In this document: piece by piece, positions 42,860-52,136 of the stretch | How the letters are laid out: the number at the start of each line of letters is the position of its first letter | Position numbering within the stretch: position 1 is the first letter of the stretch | Origin: JBCFBK01 sp038562555 | GTDB taxonomy: Bacteria > Bacteroidota > Bacteroidia > Bacteroidales > Prolixibacteraceae | Assembly: GCA_038562555.1 (NCBI GenBank) | Contig: JBCFBK010000015.1 | Span: forward strand, 1-64,000 | DNA length: 64,000 bases | Direction: 5' to 3' | Program-made: the position numbers and the translations under genes | The notes under the pieces: generated by a model | What the model saw: only the letters and a program-made list of their open reading frames with translations | Databases searched by the model: none | What the model was told of the DNA's origin: nothing

Positions 42860-43165
42860 ATGAGTCAAAAGATCAGGATCAAGCTGAAATCGTATGATCA
42901 TAACCTGGTTGACAAATCGGCTGAGAAGATCGTCAAGACTGTTAAGACTACCGGTGCTGTTGTTAGCGGACCAATTCCGCTGCCAACACATAAACGGATT
43001 TTTACAGTACTCCGGTCAACGTTCGTAAACAAAAAATCACGCGAACAGTTTCAGTTGTCTTCTTACAAGAGGTTGATCGACATTTACAGCTCAACAGCAA
43101 AAACAATTGACGCCTTAATGAAGCTTGAATTGCCAAGTGGCGTGGAAGTAGAAATTAAAGTTTGA
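42860..43165 (+). CDS. rpsJ: 30S ribosomal protein S10
   Basis: Head protein of the small subunit, also NusE in antitermination complexes. 101 residues, with KIRIKLKSYDHNLVDKSAEK and the GPIPLPTHKRIFTVLRS loop. It begins 12 bp after fusA, so the str and S10 operons are joined here. Confidence 0.98.
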   Translation: MSQKIRIKLKSYDHNLVDKSAEKIVKTVKTTGAVVSGPIPLPTHKRIFTVLRSTFVNKKSREQFQLSSYKRLIDIYSSTAKTIDALMKLELPSGVEVEIKV

Positions 43166-43186
43166 TAACCTGTAAAAAAAGAAAAA

Positions 43187-43804
43187 ATGGCAGGATTAAT
43201 CGGTAAAAAAATCGGAATGACTTCCGTATTCAGTGTTGAGGGGAAAAACATCCCATGCACTGTGATTGAGGCCGGTCCTTGTGTTGTTACACAGGTGAAG
43301 ACGGTTGAAACCGATGGCTATGAAGCCTTGCAGCTTGGGTTTGGTGAAAAAAAAGAAAAGAACACCAGCAAAGCTGAATTTGGTCATTTCCAGAAAGTGG
43401 GAGTGGGGCCAAGGCGACATGTCGTTGAGTTTCGTGATTACAAAGGGGAATATAAACCCGGCGACACCATTACTGTTGATGTGATCAGCGAAGAAGGCTG
43501 GGTTGATATCAGCGGCATAACAAAAGGTAAAGGATTTCAGGGTGTCGTGAAACGGCATGGATTCGGTGGTGTAGGCGATGCCACACATGGTCAGCATAAC
43601 CGGCTGAGGGCCCCGGGTTCACTGGGCGCTTCTTCGTTCCCTTCCAGGGTTTTTAAAGGTATGCGTATGGCTGGTCGTGATGGCGGTGATAAAAGGACCG
43701 TTCAAAACCTGAAAGTTCTGAAAATTATTCCGGAGTCAAACCTGATCGTTGTTAAAGGATCGGTTCCCGGCGCAAAAGGTTCAACAGTAATTATTTATCA
43801 GTAA
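43187..43804 (+). CDS. rplC: 50S ribosomal protein L3
   Basis: Early 23S rRNA binder whose long loop reaches the peptidyl-transferase centre. 205 residues; LIGKKIGMTSVF at the start, HGQHNRLRAPGSLGASSFPS in the loop. Its stop codon overlaps the rplD start by one base. Confidence 0.98.
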   Translation: MAGLIGKKIGMTSVFSVEGKNIPCTVIEAGPCVVTQVKTVETDGYEALQLGFGEKKEKNTSKAEFGHFQKVGVGPRRHVVEFRDYKGEYKPGDTITVDVISEEGWVDISGITKGKGFQGVVKRHGFGGVGDATHGQHNRLRAPGSLGASSFPSRVFKGMRMAGRDGGDKRTVQNLKVLKIIPESNLIVVKGSVPGAKGSTVIIYQ

Positions 43805-44433
43805 TGGAAGTACAAGTAATCAATACAGCCGGAAAAGAAACCGGAAGAACGGTCGTATTAAACGACCAGATCTTCGGTATTGAGCCCAGCGATCACGCCA
43901 TTTATCTGGATGTTAAGCAATACCTGGCCAACAAGCGTCAGGGTACCCATGCTTCCAAGGAAAGAGGTGATGTGGCAGGAAGTACCAAAAAGATCAAGAA
44001 GCAGAAAGGCACAGGCGGAGCCCGTGCAGGCGCTATTACATCTCCCGTCTTCCGTGGCGGTGGTCGTGTTTTTGGTCCGCGCCCCCGGAATTACAGTTTC
44101 AAGCTTAATAAAAAAGTTAAGGTTTTGGCACGCCTGTCCGCGCTCACTTACAAAGCCCAGGCAAGCGATATTATGATCCTGGAGGATTTCACCCTCGAAC
44201 TCCCGAAAACAAAAGAATTGCTGGCTATTGGTAATAATCTGAATATTACCAATAAAAAGTCACTTTTCGTTTTACCGGAAGAAAATAAAAACATATATTT
44301 GTCATCCAGAAATTTAGACGACATATCTGTTGTAACAGCTTCTGAATTAAGTACATACCAAATTATGAATGCAAAGAAGATCGTCTTCTTTGAAAGTTCT
44401 GTTGGTAAATTAGTGGAACAATTTAAGATTTAG
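43804..44433 (+). CDS. rplD: 50S ribosomal protein L4
   Basis: Lines the exit tunnel together with L22. 209 residues with the tunnel loop QKGTGGARAGAITSPVFRGG and GPRPRNYSFKLNKKVK. In enterobacteria L4 represses this operon; no such leader structure was recognised here. Confidence 0.98.
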   Translation: MEVQVINTAGKETGRTVVLNDQIFGIEPSDHAIYLDVKQYLANKRQGTHASKERGDVAGSTKKIKKQKGTGGARAGAITSPVFRGGGRVFGPRPRNYSFKLNKKVKVLARLSALTYKAQASDIMILEDFTLELPKTKELLAIGNNLNITNKKSLFVLPEENKNIYLSSRNLDDISVVTASELSTYQIMNAKKIVFFESSVGKLVEQFKI

Positions 44434-44444
44434 GGGGATAGGAA

Positions 44445-44735
44445 ATGGACATTTTAATTAAACCCATCGTAACGGAAAAGATGACGGGATTAGGGACTAC
44501 CCTGAGCCGTTATGGTTTTGTCGTTCGGAAAGATGCCAATAAGCAACAGATTAAAAAAGCAGTTGAGAGTCTTTATCAGGTCAGCGTTTCTTCGGTTAAT
44601 ACCATGATTTATGGTGGTAAACGTAAAAGCCGTTACACCAAAGGCGGTATTATCAACGGTACGACAGGCGCCTTCAAAAAGGCAATTGTCACCCTTGCGG
44701 AAGGAGATACGATTGACTTTTACAGTAATATATAA
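44445..44735 (+). CDS. rplW: 50S ribosomal protein L23
   Basis: Tunnel-exit protein and docking site for trigger factor and SRP. 96 residues; IKPIVTEKMTGLG start and YGFVVRKDANKQQIKKAVE are typical. Confidence 0.97.
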   Translation: MDILIKPIVTEKMTGLGTTLSRYGFVVRKDANKQQIKKAVESLYQVSVSSVNTMIYGGKRKSRYTKGGIINGTTGAFKKAIVTLAEGDTIDFYSNI

Positions 44736-44743
44736 TTAATAAA

Positions 44744-45568
44744 ATGGCAGTAAGAAAATTAAATCCAGTTACTCCGGGTCAAAGGCATAAAGTTATTGGT
44801 GCTTTTGACACGATTACTGCATCAACGCCTGAGAAATCATTGTTAAAGCCCATGCAACGGTCCGGTGGTCGTAATAACCAGGGACGCATGACAATGAGGT
44901 ATATAGGTGGAGGGCACAAAAAGAGATACCGTTCAATCGATTTCAAACGCGAAAAAGATGGTATCCCCGCTCGTGTAGATTCAATTCAGTACGATCCAAA
45001 CCGTACCTCACGGATTGCGCTGCTGGTGTATGCAGATGGTGAAAAGCGTTATATGCTTGCACCGAATGGTTTACAGGCAGGACAAACGGTATTGAGCGGT
45101 TCGGGGATTGCACCTGAAATTGGAAATTCCCTTCCACTGGGAGAAATACCTCTTGGAACTTTGGTTCACAACATTGAACTCCACCCGGGGCAGGGGGGAG
45201 TTATGGCGCGTAGTGCAGGAACTTATGCCCAGCTAACATCCAGGGAAGGAAAGTACGCTATCGTAAAATTGCCTTCCGGCGAATCCAGAATGGTGCTTGT
45301 TACTTGCAAGGCTACTGTTGGAACTGTTGGAAATACGGAACACAACCTGGAACGCTCGGGCAAAGCCGGTCGTTCAAGATGGTTGGGGAGAAGGCCACGT
45401 GTGCGTGGTGTTGTCATGAATCCGGTCGATCACCCGATGGGTGGTGGAGAAGGACGTGCTTCGGGAGGACATCCCCGTTCACGCAAGGGCCTGTTGGCAA
45501 AAGGGTACAAAACCCGTACGCCGAAAAAGGCTTCCAATAAGTACATTGTAGAAAGACGCAAGAAATAA
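44744..45568 (+). CDS. rplB: 50S ribosomal protein L2
   Basis: Needed for subunit joining and the peptidyl-transferase centre. 274 residues; GRNNQGRMTMRYIGGGHKKR and the C-terminal VMNPVDHPMGGGEGRASGG, with the conserved histidine, are present. Confidence 0.99.
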   Translation: MAVRKLNPVTPGQRHKVIGAFDTITASTPEKSLLKPMQRSGGRNNQGRMTMRYIGGGHKKRYRSIDFKREKDGIPARVDSIQYDPNRTSRIALLVYADGEKRYMLAPNGLQAGQTVLSGSGIAPEIGNSLPLGEIPLGTLVHNIELHPGQGGVMARSAGTYAQLTSREGKYAIVKLPSGESRMVLVTCKATVGTVGNTEHNLERSGKAGRSRWLGRRPRVRGVVMNPVDHPMGGGEGRASGGHPRSRKGLLAKGYKTRTPKKASNKYIVERRKK

Positions 45569-45583
45569 TAAAAGGAGTAGAAT

Positions 45584-45850
45584 ATGAGTCGTTCATTAAA
45601 AAAAGGTCCTTTCATTGCCTGGAAACTGGAAAAGAAGGTATTGGCTATGAATGAAGCAGGCAAGAAGTCTGTCATTAAGACCTGGGCCAGGGCATCAGTA
45701 ATCTCTCCTGATTTTGTAGGGCACACCATTGCAGTTCACAACGGGAACAAGTTTATACCTGTGTACGTGACCGAAAATATGGTTGGCCATAAGCTCGGTG
45801 AATTTGCACCTACAAGAACATTCAGGGGACATGCCGGAAACAGAAAATAG
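45584..45850 (+). CDS. rpsS: 30S ribosomal protein S19
   Basis: Head protein that forms intersubunit bridges. 88 residues; MSRSLKKGPFIAWKLEKKVL and MVGHKLGEFAPTRTFRGHAG. Confidence 0.98.
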   Translation: MSRSLKKGPFIAWKLEKKVLAMNEAGKKSVIKTWARASVISPDFVGHTIAVHNGNKFIPVYVTENMVGHKLGEFAPTRTFRGHAGNRK

Positions 45851-45886
45851 GCATGAGTTTCTCATTAATTATTAAAAGAATTTACG

Positions 45887-46300
45887 ATGGGTGCTAGAAA
45901 AAGAAATAGAGCAAATGAACTGAAAGAAGCAAAAAAGACACAATATTTTGCCGTATTGAAGGATTGCCCTACTTCCCCGCGAAAAATGAGGCTTATTGCC
46001 GACATGGTTCGTGGCGTGGAAGTGAACAGGGCGCTGGATCTCCTGAAATTTTCGGCAAAAGAAGCTTCCGGTAAAGTTGAAAAATTATTAATGTCGGCTG
46101 TTGCCAACTGGCAGGCGAAAAACGAAGGAACCCGCCTGGAAGAAAGCAATCTGTACGTGAAAACAATTGCCGTTGATTCAGGCCGTATCCTGAAACGTCT
46201 GCGTCCGGCCCCGCAAGGCCGTGCCCACCGCATCAGGAAACGTTCCAATCATGTTACGCTGTGCATTGATAGCAAGAATGTAAAAACCGATAACGAATAA
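45887..46300 (+). CDS. rplV: 50S ribosomal protein L22
   Basis: Exit-tunnel protein, 137 residues. SPRKMRLIADMVRGVEVNRA and the C-terminal AHRIRKRSNHVTLCI hairpin are conserved. The chain is longer than the E. coli protein (110) by an N-terminal extension rich in Lys. Confidence 0.97.
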   Translation: MGARKRNRANELKEAKKTQYFAVLKDCPTSPRKMRLIADMVRGVEVNRALDLLKFSAKEASGKVEKLLMSAVANWQAKNEGTRLEESNLYVKTIAVDSGRILKRLRPAPQGRAHRIRKRSNHVTLCIDSKNVKTDNE

Positions 46301-46310
46301 ATAGTAATAC

Positions 46311-47057
46311 ATGGGACAAAAAGTTAATCCAATCGCTAATCGCTTAGGAATTATCCGTGGATGGGATTCCAACTGGTTCGGTGGAAACGACTATGGTGAC
46401 AAGCTGGTTGAAGATTCAAAGATCCGCGAATACCTCAACGCCCGTTTGGCGAAAGCAAGTATTTCAAGGATTATCATTGAAAGGACACTGAAGCTTATTA
46501 CCATCACTGTTCACACCTCAAGACCCGGTATTATTATTGGTAAAGGTGGGCAGGAAGTTGACAAACTGAAAGAAGAGCTGAGAAAAATCACCAATAAGGA
46601 GGTTCAGATCAATATCTTCGAAATCAAAAGGCCTGAACTGGATGCCAAAATCGTGGCAAACAATGTAGCCCGCCAGATTGAAGGCAAAATTGCTTACCGT
46701 CGTGCTGTTAAGATGGCGATTGCCTCTACCATGAGAATGGGAGCACAGGGAATTAAAATCATGGTTTCCGGACGTCTGAACGGTGCCGAAATGGCACGCT
46801 CTGAAATGTACAAGGACGGCCGTACCCCGTTACACACGCTGAGAGCTGACATTGATTACGCCCTGGCTGAAGCTTTGACCAAAACAGGGTTGCTTGGTGT
46901 TAAAGTCTGGATATGTAAAGGAGAAGTTTACGGTAAACGTGACCTGTCGCCTAACCTCGGACAAAAGTCGGCTGGCAACGCACCCAGTGGTGCTCCCCGT
47001 GGCGGAAACCGCGGTGGCAGAGATGGTGGCGGTGGTTTCAGAAAGAAAAGAAAATAA
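46311..47057 (+). CDS. rpsC: 30S ribosomal protein S3
   Basis: mRNA-entry protein with helicase role, 248 residues. GQKVNPIANRLGIIRGWDSN opens it; the KH domain has GIIIGKGGQEVDKLKEEL. The last 30 residues are a Gly/Arg-rich tail (APRGGNRGGRDGGGG), a low-complexity extension. Confidence 0.98.
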   Translation: MGQKVNPIANRLGIIRGWDSNWFGGNDYGDKLVEDSKIREYLNARLAKASISRIIIERTLKLITITVHTSRPGIIIGKGGQEVDKLKEELRKITNKEVQINIFEIKRPELDAKIVANNVARQIEGKIAYRRAVKMAIASTMRMGAQGIKIMVSGRLNGAEMARSEMYKDGRTPLHTLRADIDYALAEALTKTGLLGVKVWICKGEVYGKRDLSPNLGQKSAGNAPSGAPRGGNRGGRDGGGGFRKKRK

Positions 47058-47082
47058 TCGGAAACCTTTTAACTGAAAGAGG

Positions 47083-47517
47083 ATGTTACAACCAAAAAGA
47101 ACAAAATTTAGAAGAGTCCAGAAAGGACGGATGAAAGGCAATGCCCAGCGCGGTAATCAGCTTGCATTCGGCTCTTTCGGTATAAAGACGCTGGAGTCGG
47201 CATGGCTCACCGGCCGCCAGATTGAGGCAGCCCGTGTTGCCGTGACCAGGCACATGCAGCGCCAGGGTCAGATATGGATCCGTGTTTTCCCCGATAAGCC
47301 AATTACCAAAAAGCCTGCCGAAGTGCGGATGGGTAAAGGTAAGGGTGCTCCTGAAGGATTTGTTGCACCGGTAACGCCGGGGCGTATTTTAATCGAAGCA
47401 GAAGGTGTTCCTTTTGAAATGGCGAAAGAAGCCCTTCGTTTAGCCGCTCAGAAATTGCCCGTCACAACAAAGTTTGTGGTCAGACGTGATTTTGTTGAAT
47501 CTGAAAAAGAAGACTAA
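47083..47517 (+). CDS. rplP: 50S ribosomal protein L16
   Basis: Binds the A-site tRNA elbow region. 144 residues; RTKFRRVQKGRMKGNAQRGN, then VRMGKGKGAPEGFVAPVTPG with the conserved Arg-Met of the loop. It ends 2 bp before rpmC. Confidence 0.98.
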   Translation: MLQPKRTKFRRVQKGRMKGNAQRGNQLAFGSFGIKTLESAWLTGRQIEAARVAVTRHMQRQGQIWIRVFPDKPITKKPAEVRMGKGKGAPEGFVAPVTPGRILIEAEGVPFEMAKEALRLAAQKLPVTTKFVVRRDFVESEKED

Positions 47518-47519
47518 GA

Positions 47520-47717
47520 ATGAAAACTTCTGAAATTAAAGAACTGTCAGACAAGGAAATTCTGGAAAGAATTCATCTTGAAAATGAGACCTTGATCCGT
47601 CTGAATATGAACCATGCGGTTTCTCCGCTCGACAACCCGATGAAAATCAAAGTTGCCCGCCGGAATGTCGCACGCCTGAAGACCATCATGCGTCAAAGGG
47701 AATTAAATAAAAATTAA
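47520..47717 (+). CDS. rpmC: 50S ribosomal protein L29
   Basis: Small two-helix protein near the tunnel exit, 65 residues. MKTSEIKELSDKEILERIHL and VARRNVARLKTIMRQREL match the family. Confidence 0.95.
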   Translation: MKTSEIKELSDKEILERIHLENETLIRLNMNHAVSPLDNPMKIKVARRNVARLKTIMRQRELNKN

Positions 47718-47726
47718 TTTGTGTAG

Positions 47727-47987
47727 GTGATGGAAACAAGAAATCTGAGAAAAGAGCGTATCGGGGTAGTGGTCAGCGACAAAATGGATAAAACCATCGT
47801 TGTAGCCGTTAAACTGAAAGAAAAACACCCTATTTACGGTAAGTTCGTTAACAAGACCACCCGGTTTTATGTTCACGATGAGCAAAAAGCCTGCAACGTC
47901 GGCGACTTAGTCAGGATTATGGAAACACGTCCGCTGAGCAAGAGCAAACGTTGGAGATTTGTAGAAATTATTGAAAGAGCTAAGTAA
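47727..47987 (+). CDS. rpsQ: 30S ribosomal protein S17
   Basis: Primary 16S rRNA binder, 86 residues. RKERIGVVVSDKMDKTIVVA and ETRPLSKSKRWRFVEIIERA are conserved. Confidence 0.97.
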   Translation: MMETRNLRKERIGVVVSDKMDKTIVVAVKLKEKHPIYGKFVNKTTRFYVHDEQKACNVGDLVRIMETRPLSKSKRWRFVEIIERAK

Positions 47988-47989
47988 TC

Positions 47990-48355
47990 ATGATACAACA
48001 GGAATCAAGATGTACAGTAGCCGATAACAGCGGGGCAAAGGAAGTGCTTTGTATTCGTGTATTGGGCGGAACAAGAAAGCGCTATGCAACGCTGGGCGAT
48101 GTTGTGGTAGTAACGGTTAAAAGTGCTATCCCAAGCAGTGATATGAAAAAGGGAACTGTGTCAAAAGCAATTGTGGTCAGAACCAAAAAGGAAGTGCGCC
48201 GTCCCGACGGTACCTACATCCGTTTTGATGACAATGCCGTGGTGTTACTGAATAATGCCGGCGAAATGCGCGGTACCCGTATTTTCGGACCTGTGGCAAG
48301 AGAACTGCGTGATCAGAATATGAAGATCATTTCCCTTGCACCAGAAGTACTTTAA
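47990..48355 (+). CDS. rplN: 50S ribosomal protein L14
   Basis: Intersubunit bridge protein, also the docking site of RsfS. 121 residues; MIQQESRCTVADNSGAKEVL and GTRIFGPVARELRDQNMKII. Confidence 0.98.
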   Translation: MIQQESRCTVADNSGAKEVLCIRVLGGTRKRYATLGDVVVVTVKSAIPSSDMKKGTVSKAIVVRTKKEVRRPDGTYIRFDDNAVVLLNNAGEMRGTRIFGPVARELRDQNMKIISLAPEVL

Positions 48356-48372
48356 TGCATAAATAAAACGCA

Positions 48373-48696
48373 ATGCAGAAAAAATTACATATTAAAAAAG
48401 GTGACACGGTTGTCGTAACCACCGGTAACGACAGAAACCGGCAGGGCAAAGTTCTGGAGGTCATCCGCGAAAAAAGCAGAGCCATTGTGGAGGGCGTTAA
48501 TATGATAAAGAAACACACCAAACCCAATGCTGCAAACCCGCAGGGTGGTATTGTTGAAAAGGAAGCGCCAGTTCATATCTCCAATTTAATGCTTCTCGAT
48601 CCGAAGACCGGAAGCAAGACCCGTATCGGGCGGAGACCTGGTGGCGACGGTAAGTTAGTACGTTATTCAAAAAAATCTGGAGAGGAGATTAAGTAA
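48373..48696 (+). CDS. rplX: 50S ribosomal protein L24
   Basis: Assembly initiator of the large subunit. 107 residues with the KOW motif KKGDTVVVTTGNDRNRQGKV. It overlaps rplE by one base. Confidence 0.97.
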   Translation: MQKKLHIKKGDTVVVTTGNDRNRQGKVLEVIREKSRAIVEGVNMIKKHTKPNAANPQGGIVEKEAPVHISNLMLLDPKTGSKTRIGRRPGGDGKLVRYSKKSGEEIK

Positions 48697-49253
48697 TGGC
48701 TTATACACCAACACTTAAGAAGAAATATTCGGAAGAAATTATTCCTGCACTGGTGAAGGAATTCGATTACAAATCAGTGATGCAGGTTCCGAGGTTAAAT
48801 AAGATTGTCCTGAATCAGGGAGTTGGAGCTGCAATTGCCGACAAGAAAATCATTGAAGTCGCTACTGAAGAGATGACAATGATTGCCGGACAAAAGGCAG
48901 TCCAAACCAAATCAAAGAAGGACATCTCGAATTTTAAGCTTAGAAGGAAAATGCCTATCGGAGTTCGGGTAACACTCAGAAGAGAAAGAATGTATGAGTT
49001 CCTCGAACGTTTGATCAATATCTCGTTACCCCGTATCCGCGACTTCAAAGGTATTGAAAGCAAGATGGACGGACAAGGTAACTACACCCTGGGCATCCCT
49101 GAACAGATCATCTTTCCCGAGATCAATATTGATAAGGTTAACCGGATTAACGGTATGAACATTACTTTTGTGACTTCTGCTGAAACAGACGAAGAAGGCT
49201 ATGCCTTGCTGAGAGAAATGGGTTTACCTTTTAAAAACGCGAAAAAGAACTAA
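48696..49253 (+). CDS. rplE: 50S ribosomal protein L5
   Basis: Central protuberance protein binding 5S rRNA. 185 residues; VPRLNKIVLNQGVGAAIADK and the C-terminal TSAETDEEGYALLREMGLPF. Confidence 0.98.
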   Translation: MAYTPTLKKKYSEEIIPALVKEFDYKSVMQVPRLNKIVLNQGVGAAIADKKIIEVATEEMTMIAGQKAVQTKSKKDISNFKLRRKMPIGVRVTLRRERMYEFLERLINISLPRIRDFKGIESKMDGQGNYTLGIPEQIIFPEINIDKVNRINGMNITFVTSAETDEEGYALLREMGLPFKNAKKN

Positions 49254-49256
49254 GTT

Positions 49257-49526
49257 ATGGCAAAAGAATCCATGAAAGCCCGTGAAGTGAAAAGGGCTGC
49301 ACTTGTAGAAAAATACGCTGAAAAGAGAGCCAAACTTAAAGCAGAAGGTGATTATATCGGCTTGCAAAAGTTACCCAAGAATTCTTCACGGATACGTTTG
49401 CATAACCGCTGTAAATTAACAGGACGCCCAAAAGGTTATCTTCGTCAGTTTGGCATTAGCAGGATCAATTTCCGCGAAATGGCATCGTCAGGGTTAATTC
49501 CCGGGATCAAAAAGGCTAGTTGGTAA
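49257..49526 (+). CDS. rpsN: 30S ribosomal protein S14 (zinc-free type)
   Basis: 89 residues, the long form without CxxC zinc motifs; a single cysteine is left in NRCKLTGRPKGYLRQFGISR. Zinc-free S14 is the normal type in many Bacteroidota. Confidence 0.97.
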   Translation: MAKESMKAREVKRAALVEKYAEKRAKLKAEGDYIGLQKLPKNSSRIRLHNRCKLTGRPKGYLRQFGISRINFREMASSGLIPGIKKASW

Positions 49527-49544
49527 TTCTATAAATCAAAAGTA

Positions 49545-49952
49545 ATGAGTAAAATTACAGATCCAATAGCAGATTATCTTACACGAATCAGAAACGCGCA
49601 AAAGGCAAAGCACCGCGTCGTGGATATACCTGCATCAAATATTAAGAAGGAAATTACCAAAATCCTCAAGGAAAAAGGGTATATTCTGAATTATAAATTT
49701 GAAGAGGAGGTGAATTATCAGGGAAATATTAAAATCGCCCTGAAATACCATCCTGAAACCAAGACCCCGGCTATCCGGGCGATTACCAGGGCCAGTAAAC
49801 CTGGTCTGAGACAGTACTGCGACAGCGAGAATATTCCCCGCGTTTTGAACGGGTTGGGAATCGCAATCTTATCCACTTCCAAGGGGGTTATGACCGATAA
49901 GGAAGCACAGACCAGCGGCATTGGTGGTGAAGTTTTATGTTATGTTTATTAA
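49545..49952 (+). CDS. rpsH: 30S ribosomal protein S8
   Basis: 16S rRNA central-domain binder. 135 residues; MSKITDPIADYLTRIRNAQK and ISTSKGVMTDKEAQTSGIGG-like ending are conserved. Confidence 0.97.
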   Translation: MSKITDPIADYLTRIRNAQKAKHRVVDIPASNIKKEITKILKEKGYILNYKFEEEVNYQGNIKIALKYHPETKTPAIRAITRASKPGLRQYCDSENIPRVLNGLGIAILSTSKGVMTDKEAQTSGIGGEVLCYVY

Positions 49953-49966
49953 TAGGAGGAAGAACA

Positions 49967-50524
49967 ATGTCTAGGATAGGTAAATTGCCAATAGAAATTC
50001 CTGCCGGGGTAACCATAAATGTAACCCAGGACAACACCGTTGTTGTAAAGGGAAAACTCGGAGAACTTTCTCAGCCGGTAAACCCGGAAATGGAAATCGC
50101 TGTCGAAGGCAGCCAGATCATTGTAAAACGCCCAACCGAACAAAAAAGGCACCGTGCCCTTCACGGACTTTACCGTTCGTTGATCAGTAATATGGTGGTC
50201 GGTGTTTCTCAGGGATATGAAAAGAAGCTGGAACTGGTCGGTGTGGGTTACCGTGCCGAAAGCCAGGGACAACTGCTGGACCTTGTTTTGGGTTATTCAC
50301 ACCACATTTTTCTGGAATTGCCTCAGGAAGTGAAGGTTGAAGCAGTAACTGACAAACGGAGCAACCCCATTATTACCTTGAAAAGTTGCGATAAGCAGCT
50401 TATTGGTCAGGTTGCTGCGAAAATCAGGTCATTCAGAGCTCCTGAACCCTATAAAGGTAAAGGTGTGAAGTTTGTTGGAGAAGTGTTGCGTCGCAAGGCC
50501 GGTAAATCAGCGGGTGCTAAATAG
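49967..50524 (+). CDS. rplF: 50S ribosomal protein L6
   Basis: Large-subunit protein near the factor-binding site, 185 residues from MSRIGKLPIEIPAGVTINV. An in-frame ATG at 49937 lies inside rpsH; the AGGAGGA at 49954-49960 and family alignment favour ATG 49967. GPEPYKGKG-like FRAPEPYKGKGVKFVGEVLR is present near the end. Confidence 0.97.
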   Translation: MSRIGKLPIEIPAGVTINVTQDNTVVVKGKLGELSQPVNPEMEIAVEGSQIIVKRPTEQKRHRALHGLYRSLISNMVVGVSQGYEKKLELVGVGYRAESQGQLLDLVLGYSHHIFLELPQEVKVEAVTDKRSNPIITLKSCDKQLIGQVAAKIRSFRAPEPYKGKGVKFVGEVLRRKAGKSAGAK

Positions 50525-50538
50525 TAAAATTTGAAACC

Positions 50539-50895
50539 ATGGCTTTAACAAAACAAGAAAGAAGATACAGGATCAAAATGAGAATCCGGAAAATTGTTTC
50601 CGGGACTGCTGAAAAACCTCGCCTGAGCGTTTACAGAAGCAACAAACAGATTTATGTTCAGCTGGTCAATGACCTGACGGGAACTACGTTGCTGGCAGTT
50701 TCTTCATTGGACAAAGAAATCAGTGCTGCAGAAGGCAACAAGACACAGCAGGCGGCGCTGGTGGGAAAAGCATTGGCAGAAAAGGCAAAAACAGCCGGAA
50801 TTTCGAACGTTGTTTTTGACCGCAATGGTTATTTGTACCACGGTAGAGTTAAACAATTAGCTGATGCTGCCCGTGAAGGCGGCCTTAAATTTTAA
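50539..50895 (+). CDS. rplR: 50S ribosomal protein L18
   Basis: Binds 5S rRNA together with L5. 118 residues; RYRIKMRIRKIVSGTAEKPR, ending FDRNGYLYHGRVKQLADAAR and GLKF. Confidence 0.97.
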   Translation: MALTKQERRYRIKMRIRKIVSGTAEKPRLSVYRSNKQIYVQLVNDLTGTTLLAVSSLDKEISAAEGNKTQQAALVGKALAEKAKTAGISNVVFDRNGYLYHGRVKQLADAAREGGLKF

Positions 50896-50900
50896 TGATT

Positions 50901-51416
50901 ATGGCAGGAAATATCAGAAAAGTCAAAACAGCAGATATTGAACTGAAAGACCGGTTAGTTGCGATTAACCGTGTGACAAAAGTAACCAAGGGAGGCCGGA
51001 CATTTAGCTTCTCCGCCATTGTCGTGGTTGGTAATGAAGACGGTATTGTGGGCTGGGGACTGGGTAAAGCCAGTGAAGTAACTGCAGCCATTGCAAAAGG
51101 CGTTGACGCTGCCAAGAAGAATCTGGTCAAGATCCCGATTCATAAAGGAACGATTCCTCACGAACAGGTTGCCAAATTTGGAGGTGCCAATGTATTCCTG
51201 AAACCGGCTTCGCACGGAACGGGAGTAAAAGCCGGTGGTGCCATGCGTGCCGTGCTTGAAAGTGTCGGCGTACACGATATCCTGGCCAAATCAAAAGGTT
51301 CTTCCAATCCGCATAACCTGGTGAAAGCCACCATGGCTGCATTGCTCGAACTGAGGGATGCCTATACAGTTGCCCAGCACAGGGGCATTTCAATGGAAAA
51401 AGTATTTAAAGGATAG
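50901..51416 (+). CDS. rpsE: 30S ribosomal protein S5
   Basis: Accuracy protein of the small subunit. 171 residues from MAGNIRKVK; ELKDRLVAINRVTKVTKGGR and VVGNEDGIVGWGLGKASEV are conserved. A second ATG two codons upstream (50895) overlaps the rplR stop and is possible. Confidence 0.96.
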   Translation: MAGNIRKVKTADIELKDRLVAINRVTKVTKGGRTFSFSAIVVVGNEDGIVGWGLGKASEVTAAIAKGVDAAKKNLVKIPIHKGTIPHEQVAKFGGANVFLKPASHGTGVKAGGAMRAVLESVGVHDILAKSKGSSNPHNLVKATMAALLELRDAYTVAQHRGISMEKVFKG

Positions 51417-51421
51417 GAACG

Positions 51422-51601
51422 ATGGCTAAGATTAGAATAACGCAGATTAAGAGCAAAATTGGTTCCGATAAGAGCCAGAAAGCAACAATTGAAGCTCTTG
51501 GAATTAAAAAAATGCATTACTCGGTTGAACACGAAGTCAGCCCGCAAATTATGGGTATGGTCAACAAGGTAAGGCATTTAGTCAAAGTAGAGGAAATCTA
51601 A
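51422..51601 (+). CDS. rpmD: 50S ribosomal protein L30
   Basis: 59-residue protein read directly from the sequence between rpsE and rplO. MAKIRITQIKSKIGSDKSQK opens the chain and ALGIKKMHYSVEHEVSPQI follows, matching bacterial L30 in size and position. Confidence 0.95.
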   Translation: MAKIRITQIKSKIGSDKSQKATIEALGIKKMHYSVEHEVSPQIMGMVNKVRHLVKVEEI

Positions 51602-51615
51602 TAACAGTTTGAAAA

Positions 51616-52065
51616 ATGATTGATTTAAGTAATCTTAAACCTGCAACAGGATCCGTTAAAAAGAGAAAGCGTATCGGTCGGGGCCAGGGTTCCGGTCACG
51701 GTGGTACTTCCACAAGAGGACATAAGGGTGCTCAATCAAGATCCGGTTACAGCCGTACCCGTGGTTTTGAAGGAGGCCAAATGCCGTTGCAACGTGTGGT
51801 TCCCAAATTCGGATTCAATAATATTAACAGGGTAGAATATAAGGCGATCAACTTAAGTACCCTTCAGAGCCTGGCTGAAACCAGAAGTATTTCTGTGATC
51901 GACATGGGTGTTTTTGTTGAGGCAGGACTGGCTTCCAAAAATGACCTGATCAAAATTCTGGGAAATGGCGCTTTAACGCTTAAACTTGACGTAAAGGCCA
52001 ATGCTTTTTCGAAAAGTGCAAAGGAAGCTATTGAGAAACTCGAGGGAACCACTGAAATCGTTTAG
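51616..52065 (+). CDS. rplO: 50S ribosomal protein L15
   Basis: 149 residues. The Gly-rich N terminus KRIGRGQGSGHGGTSTRGHK and FEGGQMPLQRVVPKFGF are diagnostic. 71 bp separate it from secY. Confidence 0.97.
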   Translation: MIDLSNLKPATGSVKKRKRIGRGQGSGHGGTSTRGHKGAQSRSGYSRTRGFEGGQMPLQRVVPKFGFNNINRVEYKAINLSTLQSLAETRSISVIDMGVFVEAGLASKNDLIKILGNGALTLKLDVKANAFSKSAKEAIEKLEGTTEIV

Positions 52066-52136
52066 ACGAGCGTAACCTGCACTGACGATTTCAGCGGCAG
52101 GTTTCGTGCGACCTTTGAAAAAAAAACTATCGACAC